DNA of 64,000 bases from Vitis vinifera (lineage: Eukaryota; Streptophyta; Magnoliopsida; Vitales; Vitaceae), in contig NC_081806.1 in assembly GCF_030704535.1 (NCBI RefSeq), forward strand, positions 4,227,001 to 4,291,000, written 5' to 3'. The position numbers and the translations under genes are program-made. Under the pieces are notes generated by a model. That model made no database searches and was not told where the DNA came from. It saw nothing but the letters and a program-made list of their open reading frames with translations. Of the stretch, positions 22,703 to 34,419 are shown one piece after another (the stretch's first letter is position 1; every line of letters begins with the position of its first letter).

Positions 22703-23761
22703 ATGGTGGAGGCGCAGACATGGACGACGAGGAGGGGGAGCAATCCGAGGCTGGAGACGACGGAGCAAGTGGTGGACATTCCGGCGACGCCGCCGGGAGG
22801 CGTGCGGAATAGCGGAAACGCCATTGGATCGTTCCTGTCGCCGAATGTGTTGACGGCTCTGATAATTGCGTCTTGGTATTTGTCAAACATCGGCGTCCTC
22901 CTCCTCAACAAGTATCTCCTGAGCTTCTATGGCTACCGCTACCCAATCTTCCTGACCATGCTCCACATGCTATCGTGCGCTGGATACAGCTACGCCGCCA
23001 TCAACTGGCTTGAGCTTGTACCCCTCCAGCACATTCTGTCTCGCCGTCAGTTCCTCAAGATCTTCGCCCTCAGCGCCATCTTCTGCTTCTCCGTTGTCTG
23101 CGGCAATACCTCTCTGAGATACCTTCCGGTGTCATTCAATCAGGCCATTGGAGCAACGACGCCGTTCTTCACCGCAATTTTCGCCTTCTTGATTACTTGC
23201 AAGAAGGAGACTGGTGAGGTGTATTTGGCACTGTTGCCGGTGGTGTTCGGCATCGTTTTGGCGAGTAACAGTGAGCCGTTGTTCCATCTGTTTGGGTTTT
23301 TGATTTGCATCGGATCCACTGCTGGGCGTGCTCTGAAATCAGTGGTTCAGGGGATATTGTTGACATCAGAGGCTGAGAAGCTCCACTCAATGAATTTGCT
23401 ACTGTATATGGCTCCAATGGCGGCTTTGATTCTACTCCCGTTTACTCTTTACATAGAGGGAAATGTGGCCGCTTTCACGGTGGAGAAAGCCAGGGGGGAT
23501 TCCTTTATCATATTTTTGTTGATTGGGAATGCGACGGTGGCGTATTTGGTGAACTTGACCAACTTTTTGGTCACAAAGCACACCAGTGCATTGACACTGC
23601 AGGTGCTGGGGAATGCCAAAGCGGCGGTAGCAGCAGTTGTGTCGGTGTTGATTTTCCGGAATCCGGTGACGGTGATGGGAATGACTGGCTTTGCTGTTAC
23701 AATAATGGGGGTGGTGCTTTACAGCGAGGCGAAGAAGAGATCCAAAGTTACAACTCATTGA
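22703..23761 (+). CDS. Probable sugar-phosphate/phosphate translocator (At1g12500-like)
   Basis: This single-exon gene encodes a 352-residue member of the plant triose-phosphate/nucleotide-sugar transporter (TPT/NST) family, drug/metabolite transporter superfamily. These are Golgi, ER or plastid antiporters; the substrate of this clade is not settled as far as I know. The first 50 residues are polar. About ten hydrophobic helices follow, including [32 protein letters not shown] and the conserved [12 protein letters not shown]. The start at 22703 ([11 protein letters not shown]) matches the Arabidopsis protein as I recall it; an ATG-less 12-codon extension upstream is unlikely. No plastid transit peptide is evident and the C-terminus ends in basic residues (KKRSKVTTH). 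Its orthologue in Arabidopsis lies two loci from SLAC1, as it lies near SLAC1 here. Confidence 0.93.
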   Translation: MVEAQTWTTRRGSNPRLETTEQVVDIPATPPGGVRNSGNAIGSFLSPNVLTALIIASWYLSNIGVLLLNKYLLSFYGYRYPIFLTMLHMLSCAGYSYAAINWLELVPLQHILSRRQFLKIFALSAIFCFSVVCGNTSLRYLPVSFNQAIGATTPFFTAIFAFLITCKKETGEVYLALLPVVFGIVLASNSEPLFHLFGFLICIGSTAGRALKSVVQGILLTSEAEKLHSMNLLLYMAPMAALILLPFTLYIEGNVAAFTVEKARGDSFIIFLLIGNATVAYLVNLTNFLVTKHTSALTLQVLGNAKAAVAAVVSVLIFRNPVTVMGMTGFAVTIMGVVLYSEAKKRSKVTTH

Positions 23762-23799
23762 CAATGAAAATTGATTCCATACACGGGTGCGGCTCTGTC

Positions 23800-25780
23800 T
23801 TTTACTTTATTCATCGCTTTTGCTTTTGAATTCTAATTAGGCTTTGTTGCAAGGGGAAGAAAAGAAAGAAGGGAAATTTGGATAGGAAGAATGAGGGATT
23901 CGATTCGATTGTATAGGATGATGCAGTAAAAGTAAAGGGTTATGCTCTTTTCTTTTCTTTTCAGTTTTCTTCAATTTGTTCTTCAATGGGGTAGTTCAAG
24001 AGAATAAAATTCTCTCACTTTCCCCTGCATGCAATCTTATGTATTGTTTGCTGAACTTAGAACACACAAGAACACTCCACTTCATTTTGTTAAACATTTT
24101 TATTTTCTGTTATTATGCCGTCTCATTCTTTTATCTAGAGATTTTTTGGCGCTTTCTCTGCATCCATTTTGGGTCTGTATCCATTTTTGGTATAGAGCTC
24201 TTTGGCTTGTTTGTTGTTCTCTCACTGTATGCTGAATGTGCTCTTTCCCCGTTTTAGAGGCCATCGAGTTGAGAACGAAATCGGGACCTATTTGGATGTT
24301 TTATGGAGGTTGAGTGGCTTACTTCTGTTTTACATAGCATTTGTCTAGACATTGTTGTCGTCCATCTTTAGGTATATTTACAAAATGATGAGGAAGTCAT
24401 CTGATACACTTATCTGCCATATGAGGAGGGAAATCCATACGCACCCCACCCCTAAGAAATATCTCGGTCACCAATTAGCATCAAGATTTTAAGGGATCTA
24501 CGAGAAAGAAAGAAGCCATGTGTTAAGTTTTGACAAGAATGGCCATAAGATTCCAATTTTCTTTTCTGGGCAACTTGGCTGGTCATGAATGGATTGATAG
24601 GAACTGAGCTTCTGCTTAATTATTGCAAGATGATATTACTTTCGGTATGTCATGGTTCCCATATGCTTCTCAACATGTTCTAAAATGTGGTTAATTTTTA
24701 TGGTTCACTCAACCAGAAGTTTATGTCAATGGACATGGATTTAGGAGATCTAGATAATTTCATAGACTCCCAGGAAGTGAATCCGAACCATGTTACTCAA
24801 AATTCATGTTGCTTGGTGTCTTAGATTCAGTTTTTGCTGAACAAACACTTCTCTTGTTTGATCTCTTTTTGACGTAGAATTGAAGTCGGATGACTATGGA
24901 AGCACAATTATTAAAATGAAAGTTTATGACAGCTTGTAGAACATATATTAAACATTGGCTATTGCTCCACGTGGTAAAGGTTTGAGCTTTGCTAGACTTG
25001 ATCACTTTGTCGGTGGGTCAAACTTCATGGAATTAGAGGCAAGTGGGGCTCTTGCACTAGTTAGAAAAAACATGTTCAAGATGTAGGAGAGTCTTTGATG
25101 GGCTTTTGGAGATGTAGAGATTCATTCTCTGGTTCATGTTGAGATTATCTTTTGAAGTTCCAGAAATTTAAATCTTTCTCATCATTTTAGTATTGATGCT
25201 ATAACTAATAATTATCTTTTTAATTTTAGGTGAATTTGTTGGCTAGTTGAAGTGACAGAAAAATTTTCATCTGTTTATCCAACCAGCTATTTGTGTAAAG
25301 GAACCCTCATCTGGCTAGGCTATAGATTGAGAGTCCCAAATTTTGGTTCAGGTGTCTCACTGAATCTTACAATCAATACGGCATTTTCTTTCCTATTCTG
25401 CATTTGTTCTAATTTTGTGAGAGTAGCCCAGGCAATTTGCCATTCATGGGTTGCATTATCAGCAGTGGTGGGGACCTGTAGACATGCCACTTGCTTAATA
25501 TTTGGAGTTAGTTGAGATTTCTTTGTCAGATTAACTTGCCTTCAATTAATATGCTAGTTGAAGAGTTAAGTAGTTACTCTTGGCCGATCAGGATTTGGGT
25601 TGCTGTTGGATCTCATCTTTGACCAAAGGGTAGATTTGTTCATAATATCTTGAGCATACAAAACCTTCCATACACACATCATAATAATAACATTCCGTAA
25701 AAGAGAAGAAATAAAATCAAAGAATATATATGATGAAGACTGCAATACTTTTAGACCATGATCATGGCCAGAATACAAAA
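23800..25780. other. Intergenic region
   Basis: Begins with the likely 3' untranslated region of the translocator gene (T-rich, to about 24.0 kb). The remainder shows only short frames without domains. Confidence 0.45.
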
Positions 25781-25789
25781 TACCTACGA

Positions 25790-26330
25790 TGAAGCTGCTG
25801 ATTTGGGGTTGGGTTGGGACTGGGAGCATCATCACCATCCGAAGGTGAAGCTGCTGGAGACACCAACTGAGGGAGAACAGTTACGGCAAGTTTCTGGTTT
25901 CCGGCCTCACAGTGCTCACCAACTACGCAAGTATGCCATTTTTTCCTGCCGTAGCAAGTGTATTTACATCATTGCCGGTTGTTAGAGCTTCAGTATCTGC
26001 GGGCACCACAGCCTGTTGGAAGGCAGTTCCATTACTCTGGCCCCATTGTGGGCTCCCTTTGGGTAGTTAAAAACTGCACCATAAAAATTTGATTAGGTCC
26101 GCAAGTATTTGAGTACTTTGGATTTCAAAATATTTCTAATAAAATTCAACACTATTTTGGGGCCTGACAAAAGACAATGCTTAGTTTATAAATGTTTGGT
26201 AGATTTTTTAGTAGTGAACCAACGGAGTTTTCTCCGACTCGGAAATCTTTCTTTCCCCTCAGCCAAAGCCTGATAATCAAAATCAATCCAACTATTTTTT
26301 GTCCCCCACAATGAGTTCATTTGCCAAAGC
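25790..26330 (-). pseudogene. Decayed tandem phytocyanin copy
   Basis: On the minus strand a first-exon remnant near 26250-26330 reads ANELIVGD, then FDYQALAEGKE. A second-exon remnant at about 25800-26070 begins after GTGCAG and reads VFNYPKGAHN. It continues, after frame changes, through NGTAFQQAVVPADTEALTTG and GEHCEAGNQKLAVTVLPQL. These parallel exon 1 and exon 2 of the phytocyanin at 26974-27518 in the same order and orientation. Several frameshifts and an in-frame stop in exon 1 show it is non-functional. The motif GEHCEAGNQKL implies a stellacyanin-like Gln axial ligand where the intact neighbour has Met. Confidence 0.82.
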
Positions 26331-26973
26331 ACAAGGAGCATGAACTGCAACAATGGCTACATAATCAACGCTTGCTTACAGGCCATTGGAAATATTTATC
26401 AGATGTAGAAGTCTTCTTCGCCTGCTTAGTTCACCTTAGGTGGTTACTGGCATGCTTATTCCAACGGGCTGAAATGGGTTCTATTTATAGAGTTTGGGAT
26501 GAGGAAACTGGCCAGCTAGGGGCGGCACCGTCGCCTATGGGCGTGCAGCGTGCCAAATGTTTATGCCAAGCTCATTTTAACTCCGGCAATGCTGGTGAGC
26601 ATGTTAAAATAATGGAAAAACATTAAGCTACAAAATTTGTTTAATATGTTTATTAGAAATTTTAATTGTGTTATACGTTGTGATTTGATGATCAGCTCAT
26701 GGTGAGATAAGATCCTATTTAGAGTAGTCTATTCTTAATATTCACCATCTAGAAACTTAATATGTATGAATCTTTTAAACGCAACATTACCCATTAATGA
26801 CCAAATCCAGAACAGTACAAAATTCAGATTCATTAAGAACATAAACTACAAACCACAAGTTGGCAAAACCAAACAAGGCACTTCTAAGTTCAAACCAAGA
26901 AGATGTAAGAAAAATGTTTGCATCACTTCATCCAACACTAAATCATGACTATCGAAGCATCCCTCCGTGATAT

Positions 26974-27518
26974 CTAGAGGCAGTGCTTGTATTTGCGGCT
27001 GCAGTAAACCGGGGCTGAGGGGGCAGGAGCCGGTGAAGGTGAGGGCAAAGGTGACAAAGATCCCAATTGAGGTTGCACAGTTATGGGGAGCTTCATGTTT
27101 CCTAAGGCACAGTGTTTGGCAACACCGCAAATGTACCATTTATTTCCTGGGGTGGCAAGGGTAATCACATCATTTCCAGTGGTAAGAGCCTCATTTGCAG
27201 GTGGGATTGAGCACTGCTGGAAGGCAGTTCCATTGACTTCGAACACATTGTGAGCTCCCTTCTTGTAATTAAAAACTGCACCAGGATTTTGAATAAGATA
27301 CAGTAGTGAATATATTAAAGCAACGTAGTAGAAGTGTTTAGAGAAGCTTATTTACCAAGCTTGTCACCAACTTGGAAGTGCTTATCCTGAGCCCAAGCCT
27401 GGTAATCGAAGTTGGTTGTCCAACCAGTGCTATCTCCAACGATGAACTCCTTTCCCAGAATGGAAGGAAGAAAAACTGTGGCCATGGCAATGATGATGAA
27501 GGCTTTGGTAGAGGCCAT
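26974..27518 (-). CDS. Phytocyanin (plant blue copper protein, Met-ligand type)
   Basis: Phytocyanins are small secreted or cell-surface type I copper proteins thought to carry electrons in the apoplast. Exon 1 (27518-27356) and exon 2 (27275-26974) join in phase to give 154 residues. A signal peptide (MASTKAFIIIAMATVFLPSI) precedes KEFIVGDSTGW and FDYQAWAQDKHF. The copper ligands are visible: His in KGAHNVF, Cys in WYICG, His in AKHC and Met in GNMKL. The two other cysteines (QQCSI and the one beside the ligand His) form the usual disulphide. The C-terminal 25 residues are Pro/Ser/Ala-rich, as in uclacyanin-like proteins, but no hydrophobic GPI tail follows, so it is probably soluble. An ATG seven codons upstream (27539) is possible; the chosen start places the signal peptide at the N-terminus. 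Confidence 0.9.
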
Positions 27519-27559
27519 TAGTGATTTTATCGAATCCACAGACTCTATACCTGAGATGG

Positions 27560-29600
27560 GTTTAATTCAAGTGCTCGTGCCACACAGTTGATGAGGTGCC
27601 CATTTATAGGCCAAGTGATCGTGCAATGATACACAGAAAAAGACACTGGAATCCCACCACCTTGGGACGGCCGGGCATGCCCAGTTCAATTGCTATCAAT
27701 TTTTGTAGTTATTTCTATGGCCTGTTGATTTGGTCATCTCTCAATTCTCAGGCGAGGTTGAGCTCTAGGCAATTATAATCAGACTTGTTAAATCGAATTT
27801 GTCGGTTGGATTTGTAATCAGTTTGAAGTTGGATCTTAATTGGGCGGCAGTTGGATTTTGAAGGACTTGAACTCTCCGAAGAATATGTGGCTTGGTCTAA
27901 TTTGTGAAGGAATGAAAACAAATTGATGTCTCTCCCCTCTTCCCCTCTTCTCCTATACTTTTTTAAAAGATTAAAACAATATTGCTATTAAAAAAATTTA
28001 TAATTATTGATCCATAATTGTATTCGTTATCAGCATTCAAAAGCGGCAATAGGATCAACCAACATATATCATCTAGCAGTAGACTCTGCTAATATATGGC
28101 ATCAACAAGGACATCAATGTTTGGTTTTTTTTTTTTAACTATATTTATAAGAAAACAGCCTTAAAATTTTCCTCCCATGAATAATTAGAAATGATTTAAA
28201 TAGTGATGTTTTTTTGGCCTATGTTTGGATTATGAAAAAGTACTACAAAAAGGAAAAAAAAAAAAAAAAAAAAGGAAAATGATTTTCTTATATTTGATTT
28301 TAATGTGGATAATAGTGAAAAAAAATCAAATATAAATAAATTTAATTAGAAACTTATGTATTTTTAAATTATTTAATTTTTAATATAAAAAAGTTAAAAT
28401 AAATAAGTGAATTTGAAATAGTATATAAAAATAATTTATTAAATTTAGATCTAATTTTTATTTTTATTTTTTTCTTTTCTTTTACTTTTCTCCTCCATTA
28501 CCTATCCTTCGTATTTTCTCTTAATTTTTTTTTAAATTAAACATAACCTGAAACTTTCACATTCAACTAAATTTATTATGCAATAGCAATATGGGATAAC
28601 ATAATATCTCTATTTTTCCACTTACTTATAATTGCTATTGTTAGAATTAAGTCCAAATAAATTTGATACACCTTATTCGCTTAAATAAATATCAAGTCTA
28701 TATCAATAGTAGTTTAAAATAGTGTTAAGAGTTTTGTTTTCTTCCTTCAATTTATTGACTTCATGTTTAAGTCCAAAAAAATAAAGCTACCCCAATCCCA
28801 ATAGGAGGTATATTTATTGGGAGAAGTGTGAAAAAAAATAAAAAAAGCCTCTAAAAAAATTAAAACCATTCAAGTCAAAGTAGTAGCTTAACGATTATGG
28901 CCTAAAGTTACATGAAATCCTAGGATTCGACTAATCTGAGGCCTATAATGTGTGGAAGAGCTTAACGATTATGTTAGTCTTTTAACCTAATCACTCATTG
29001 CCAATTTTATATGCATATAGCTAGTAGAAAATTTGATGGTTTTATTAAATTGCTTAAATAAGGGCCTTGCAATTTCTTTCGACAAGTAGTGTTCTTTACT
29101 GAAGGATGAATGGCCTATTTCAGATAATTAGTGTGATAAAAAAGTGACCCGAGACTTTCTTTTGGCCAAACAAACATGACTACAAGTTGACATGTATTGA
29201 TACTCGCTTTGTTGCTTACATGGTTACATGTAACCCTGTCTTAACATTTGAGTTCCTCCCTTCTGAACTCGTGAAATTAAATGCTGAAAGCTCTCATCTT
29301 CTTCCAAGCTGATCACTCAGTTCCTAATACTAGGAAGCCCCTAAGCCACAAATATTTTTTATTTGCTCTCACGAGATGCATGTCCCTCGAAAGATGAAAG
29401 ACCCACCCTTTCTATAGAAAGTATTGGCTCCCATTTCTTCAACCAAACAACCACCACCACCTAAACAAGTACAGCTTGTTCTCCCTCTTCTCGTGACCCT
29501 TTATTCACACGCATACACCATGTAAAAATATCATATATAGGGTAGAAAAAAAACCAAGGACGAGGACAAGCTGAAGGACTCTGAACTTGGGTTTAGTTTG
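27560..29600. other. Intergenic region between phytocyanin and SLAC1
   Basis: Shared upstream region of two divergent genes. It contains an A20-type homopolymer at about 28253-28273 and a candidate MITE (28214-28550). The last several hundred bases should hold the SLAC1 promoter; I could not single out elements with confidence. Confidence 0.45.
28214..28550. mobile_element. Possible AT-rich MITE
   Basis: The left edge GGCCTATGTTTGGATTATG resembles the reverse complement of the right edge (GGTTATGTTTAATTTAAA) over about 12-14 bases, enclosing 330 bases of AT-rich non-coding DNA. The TATGTTTGG type of end is frequent in eudicot MITEs. The match is short and no target duplication is clear. Confidence 0.35.
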
Positions 29601-29622
29601 TTGAGCCTTTGAAGAAGCAAAC

Positions 29623-32243
29623 ATGGACAGAAGACCGACTTCTCCAAGCTCTCTTGAGACTCATTTTGTAGATATCCATGAAGTCCTCCCTGAAGAAAAG
29701 GAAGGAACAATGGCGGATAAAGGGGAGAAGCCACCAAAAAGGCCCAATAAGTTTCGGGACATGAAGAGATCCCAAAGGAATTTCAGCAGGCAGGTCTCGT
29801 TAGAGACTGGGTTTTCAGTGCTTAATAGAGAGTCTAAAGCCAAAGATGAGAGGCGTGTTCTCAGGAGAAGTGGAAGAAGCTTTGGAGGTTTTGGTGCTAC
29901 TAACCGAGTTGGTGGGGATGGAAGAAAAGGAGACTTCAGTATCTTCATGACAAAGTCCGCTCTCACTAAGCAGAATTCCTCATTACCTTTGAGAAGGGAG
30001 AGTGAGTTGGATTTTCAGAAAAATGATGGTTCGGGAGTTGATGACTCTGTTCCTGCGGGGAGATACTTTGCTGCTCTTAGAGGGCCTGAACTAGACCAAG
30101 TCAAGGTAATATACTGATCTTTGCATACTCTACTTGTAAAATGTTTCATTTCTCTCCGGATTGTCTTCCATGGCGCCATTGCTTGTTGCAATGATGATTT
30201 GTTGGGTTGTTGAATATGAAAATGTGAGTAGTACTAGTTTCATGGCTAATTCATGCATAAGTGTTAGAGGTTAGTAATAAGACTTTTCAGATCTCAGAAA
30301 CAGTAATCAAGACACCTTCTTTTTCTGCAACTTTTCTCACTTTTTGGTATAAAAATGAGTCTCTAAAAATCTTATAGGCTTCTTCTCATTTTCATCACGT
30401 TGACCAAACCATAGAAGCTGATATCATTCTACTTTTATTCTTTTTTTTTCTTTGGTATTTGTTTCATTATAAGAATTGGATAGATAAGTAGTAAATATAG
30501 AGGAAACCCAATCTGTCTCAGATGCTCATGTTTACTAGATCATGTTAAAATTTAGGAGGATCTGGGGGGTGAGTGAAGATCTTCTGTTTGCCTTAATCAA
30601 CATTCATGTGCCCTAATTTTTATTTTTTAATTTATTTTATTTTATTTTATTTTTTGTGCAGGAATCTGAAGACATTCTCCTCCCAAAAGATGAGCAATGG
30701 CCCTTCCTACTTAGATTCCCAATTGGTTGCTTCGGTATCTGTCTAGGCCTTAGCAGCCAAGCCGTCCTATGGCGTGCCCTTGCAACAAGTCCAGCTACCA
30801 AATTCCTCCATGTTACCCCCTTCATCAACCTTGCTCTCTGGTTTCTAGCCCTAGCAGTTCTTCTCTCTGTCTCCTTCATCTACATCCTCAAGTGTGTGTT
30901 CTACTTTGAAGCTGTCAAAAGAGAATACTTTCATCCCGTCCGAGTCAACTTCTTCTTTGCCCCCTGGGTTGTCTGCATGTTCCTAGCCCTCAGCCTTCCA
31001 TCCATTCTTGCTCCTAAAACCCTTCACCCTGCCATTTGGTGTATCTTCATGGCACCTTATTTCTTTCTTGAACTTAAAATCTATGGTCAATGGCTTTCTG
31101 GGGGAAAGAGACGTCTCTGTAAGGTAGCCAATCCATCTTCTCATCTCTCAGTAGTTGGAAACTTTGTGGGGGCCATTTTAGCATCCAAGGTGGGATGGCA
31201 GGAAGCTGCTAAGTTCTTGTGGGCAGTTGGCTTTGCGCATTATCTCGTGGTGTTTGTCACATTGTATCAGAGGTTGCCTACCAGTGAAGCATTGCCTAAG
31301 GAGCTTCACCCTGTGTATTCCATGTTTATTGCAGCGCCGTCGGCTGCAAGCATTGCTTGGGAAACTATATATGGTGACTTTGATGGGTTGTCGAGGACTT
31401 GCTACTTCATTGCATTGTTTCTCTATATATCACTGGTTGTTCGGATCAACTTCTTCAGGGGCTTTAGGTAAGATTTTCCTCTAGTAAATCTATAGCCCTC
31501 AAAAGTCTTAATTCAGTGGCCTAGTTTACCATACCAATTTGAAAAAGTCCTACATTTACAACAGAGTGATTATTGTTTAGGAGTCTTGTAACCTAAAGCA
31601 TTCAATAATTTGGGCTTGGATCTGGCTCTTCAGAGAGTAGGCAAAATTTTCATTAGTGTGGATTCAGTGTCAATTGGCTTAATTAGTGCCCTTGGAATTA
31701 ATCAAAAATATATTTCAATGTTGCATCCATTGATCTTGGATAATTTGTAGTAATATAACTGAATTTCATCATTCTTGACTTGCGATATTTACAAGCTAAT
31801 TCCACTGAGACGATTGCCCATGTCCTGAAATTTTTTCTTGCCCATTTTAACATGACCAACATGTTTGCAGGTTTTCAGTGGCATGGTGGTCTTACACCTT
31901 CCCCATGACAACAGTATCAGTGGCAACCATAAAGTATGCAGAGCAGGTCCCTTCAGTTCTAAGCAAGGGCCTTGCAGTATTTCTTTCATTCATGTCATCA
32001 ACAATGGTCTCAGTGTTGTTCGTCTCTACACTTCTACATGCCTTTGTTTGGCACACCTTGTTCCCCAATGACCTCGCGATTGCCATTACAAAAAGAAAAC
32101 ATGGCAGGGATAAGAAACCGTTTAAAAAGGCCTACGATATAAGGCGTTGGACTAAGCAGTCTCCTTTGTCCTTTGTTTCAGCCATGACCAAAATTAATTC
32201 TGCAGACAAGGGTTTGGATGAGCAGAAGGAAGCAGAGCACTGA
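29623..32243 (+). CDS. SLAC1: SLAC1, guard-cell slow-type anion channel
   Basis: SLAC1 is the plasma-membrane S-type anion channel that releases chloride and nitrate from guard cells to close stomata in response to ABA and CO2. Three exons (29623-30105, 30662-31467, 31871-32243) give 553 residues, against 556 in Arabidopsis. The cytosolic N-terminus keeps the regulatory motifs: SRQVSLETGFSVLNRES with Ser59, RSGRSFGGF with Ser86, and TKSALTKQNS with Ser112 and Ser119, equivalent to Arabidopsis Ser113 and Ser120 (the OST1 target). The membrane domain starts at about residue 180 (LRFPIGCFGICLGLSSQAVL) with ten TehA-like helices, and SRTCYFIALFLYIS keeps the pore-gating Phe (Arabidopsis Phe450). 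The C-terminal tail is basic and is the variable part. Both introns are GT-AG and phase-correct. Identity to SLAC1 rather than SLAH1-4 rests on the N-terminal motifs. Confidence 0.97.
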
Positions 32244-32545
32244 GACCCATACTATATACAACCCTATTACCATCCTGTCTCATTAATACAGTTCCTTGCT
32301 GTCAACCTACAATTCTTTCACATTTGTAGCAACATCAGAATGCAGACTTCTTGTAGATAATCAATTCCAGGGAATGATGAATAAATCTAGCAGTTTGTTC
32401 TATTAATTTAATCCCAGCATCAGTTGTTTACGAGCCGATAAAGATGGCATTCCTTTGAAGGAAAAGCATTGCGCCAAACTTGATGAGAAGAAAAGAGGGC
32501 TGATGACATTTCCATATTGTTCATAACAAGAAGTTGTTTGCTTTA

Positions 32546-34350
32546 TCAGTACTCAATACAATTAGGACCTCCAGGTCCACCAAACATGGTATTATATCTG
32601 AACACATCATCCCAAAATTCACAGTAATTTGCATAATAGCAATTTGGCTTGTTGGGAGTCAGTACCATCGATATATTTTCGGGTTCTGTTAATACATTTG
32701 ATCCATCCACAAATGCAATATTGCTTACGGAAGCAGTTTTAAAAGCGTTTTTAGGATAGAAATGTCCGCTGCCCATTTGTGGGGAAGGCTGATTTGGAGG
32801 GCTATAAACCTGTCCACCGAACTCTAATTCTGTTGCATGATCCGCCAAATTATTGAATAGTGATCCCGGCCAATACCCAAAATTCACAACCCCTTCAGAG
32901 TTGCGTACTATGAACCACCAATTTCCACTAGCAGGATCCTTCCATTGAGAAACCACATAAAGCTTGGAGTAAAAATATTGAAAAGAAAAAGCAAAGCAAA
33001 GAAACAAATTTACCAGTAAATTAGACCTTACCTTGAAAACTAGAGAATTTACGTAATAAATGGATCCACCATAACCAGAAATGCGAGTAAAGGGCATGCC
33101 CATATAATATTGTCGAGTAATTTGTACGAAACCAGGGCAGAGAAGATTGAAGCAACCAGTTTTTTGATGACCATCCGCCTGTTGGTTAATGCTGAGCTTG
33201 TTACTAATATGTTGATCAAATGCATTGTGTTAAAGCATATAATGTTTTGAAACTTACAGTCCAAGAACTAGTTAACCGCGGTTTGTCGTCGGAGTACAAC
33301 GATGGGATAACCTACAGAAGACGAGCAGACTATTTATCAGCGGAAACCTATCAATATTCCTTGACAATACATGATTTATACATTGTGTTGGTACTTGGTA
33401 GCCTTCACAACTGTGAATTGAAAGAGGAACAAAGATTAATACTAACAAATATTCCTAGCTGTATGCTGTTCAGACGGTCTGAATCTGCATTTCTGATGAA
33501 CTGAATTGGTCAGCAGAAACGTTCGGTTTCCAAATCTCTATAAACGATCTGGCTCCATAGAAGTTGGTAGGCCGGTCTCTGAAGGTCTTAACAGTTGAGA
33601 ACTGGATAACAGAAAATGTTGGGCTTTATGTAATTCACACAGTATTAGTAACCGGTGGTTCATTGATACAAATAAAACATTAATTTTACTCACATGGTAT
33701 CCTCCCTCGTTGGATGGAGCTCCATATGATGTTGATAATGTTTTTGCGGCTATCAGATCTTTCTTTCGAGTCCTTCGAACGGGTACCGTCCCATGGGGGC
33801 ATTGAACTGTTTCAAATTTCACAGGTTCGATGGGCAAATCACTTGCAGGTTTCATACCCTTTGGGAGAGAACTAGGCTCCATCTGCACACACATTTAGCA
33901 GCCAAACATAACATTAAGAAGTGCCGCCTTGACTATATAGAAGATGACTTGTAAACGAGCTGAGAATAACTCTTGAAGAAATTAATTAAGAAGAGATTAG
34001 AGGCACCTGAATGGTATGATTTTGAAGCAATGGGTGATCAAATGCGAGTTGCTTGTTGATATCAATACAATCAACAGTACTGCCATCCTGGGTCTGTGAA
34101 AATACATGCTACAATTGATGGTCAAGTTTATTTATGACGCTAAAAATTAAGAAATAAATTTTTGCAAGAAAAAATTAAAATTTAATTTGAAAAACAAAAC
34201 CTAAATACTCTTGACGGGTGGTTTGTTCAGGAGCTTGAGTTGCCGTTCCAATTCCAAGTCTTCATCTCTAAAAGCCTTTGCTTCTTCTCCTCCACTTTGC
34301 CCTACTAGAATCAGAGCAGAAGCAACTAAAATGGTCACCTTGAGACTCAT
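32546..34350 (-). pseudogene. Neprosin-family (DUF4409/DUF239) gene, probably broken
   Basis: Neprosins are secreted plant proteins; one from pitcher-plant fluid is a glutamic prolyl endopeptidase. Seven exons can be followed on the minus strand: 34350-34204, 34093-34007, 33882-33694, 33601-33447, 33311-33258, 33178-33032 and 32962-32546. A signal peptide (MSLKVTILVASALILVGQ) precedes DEDLELERQLKLLNKPPVKS, then [38 protein letters not shown] and a C-terminal GNWWF to GGPNCIEY. Two lesions stand out: a TAG at 34203-34201 where the last codon before the first donor should be (probably CAG), and an exon 4 of 155 bases between phase-0 junctions, implying a one-base loss before LNSIQLG. The tryptophan usual after NSIQxG is also missing. 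A cryptic donor could bypass the TAG but not the frameshift. The start is the second ATG, which opens the signal peptide. Confidence 0.75.
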
Positions 34351-34419
34351 CCTGGCTACCAAAGCGGAACAAGCATGAAAACCCAGTGTGTGTTTAACTT
34401 GCCTATGCTCCATTAATGC

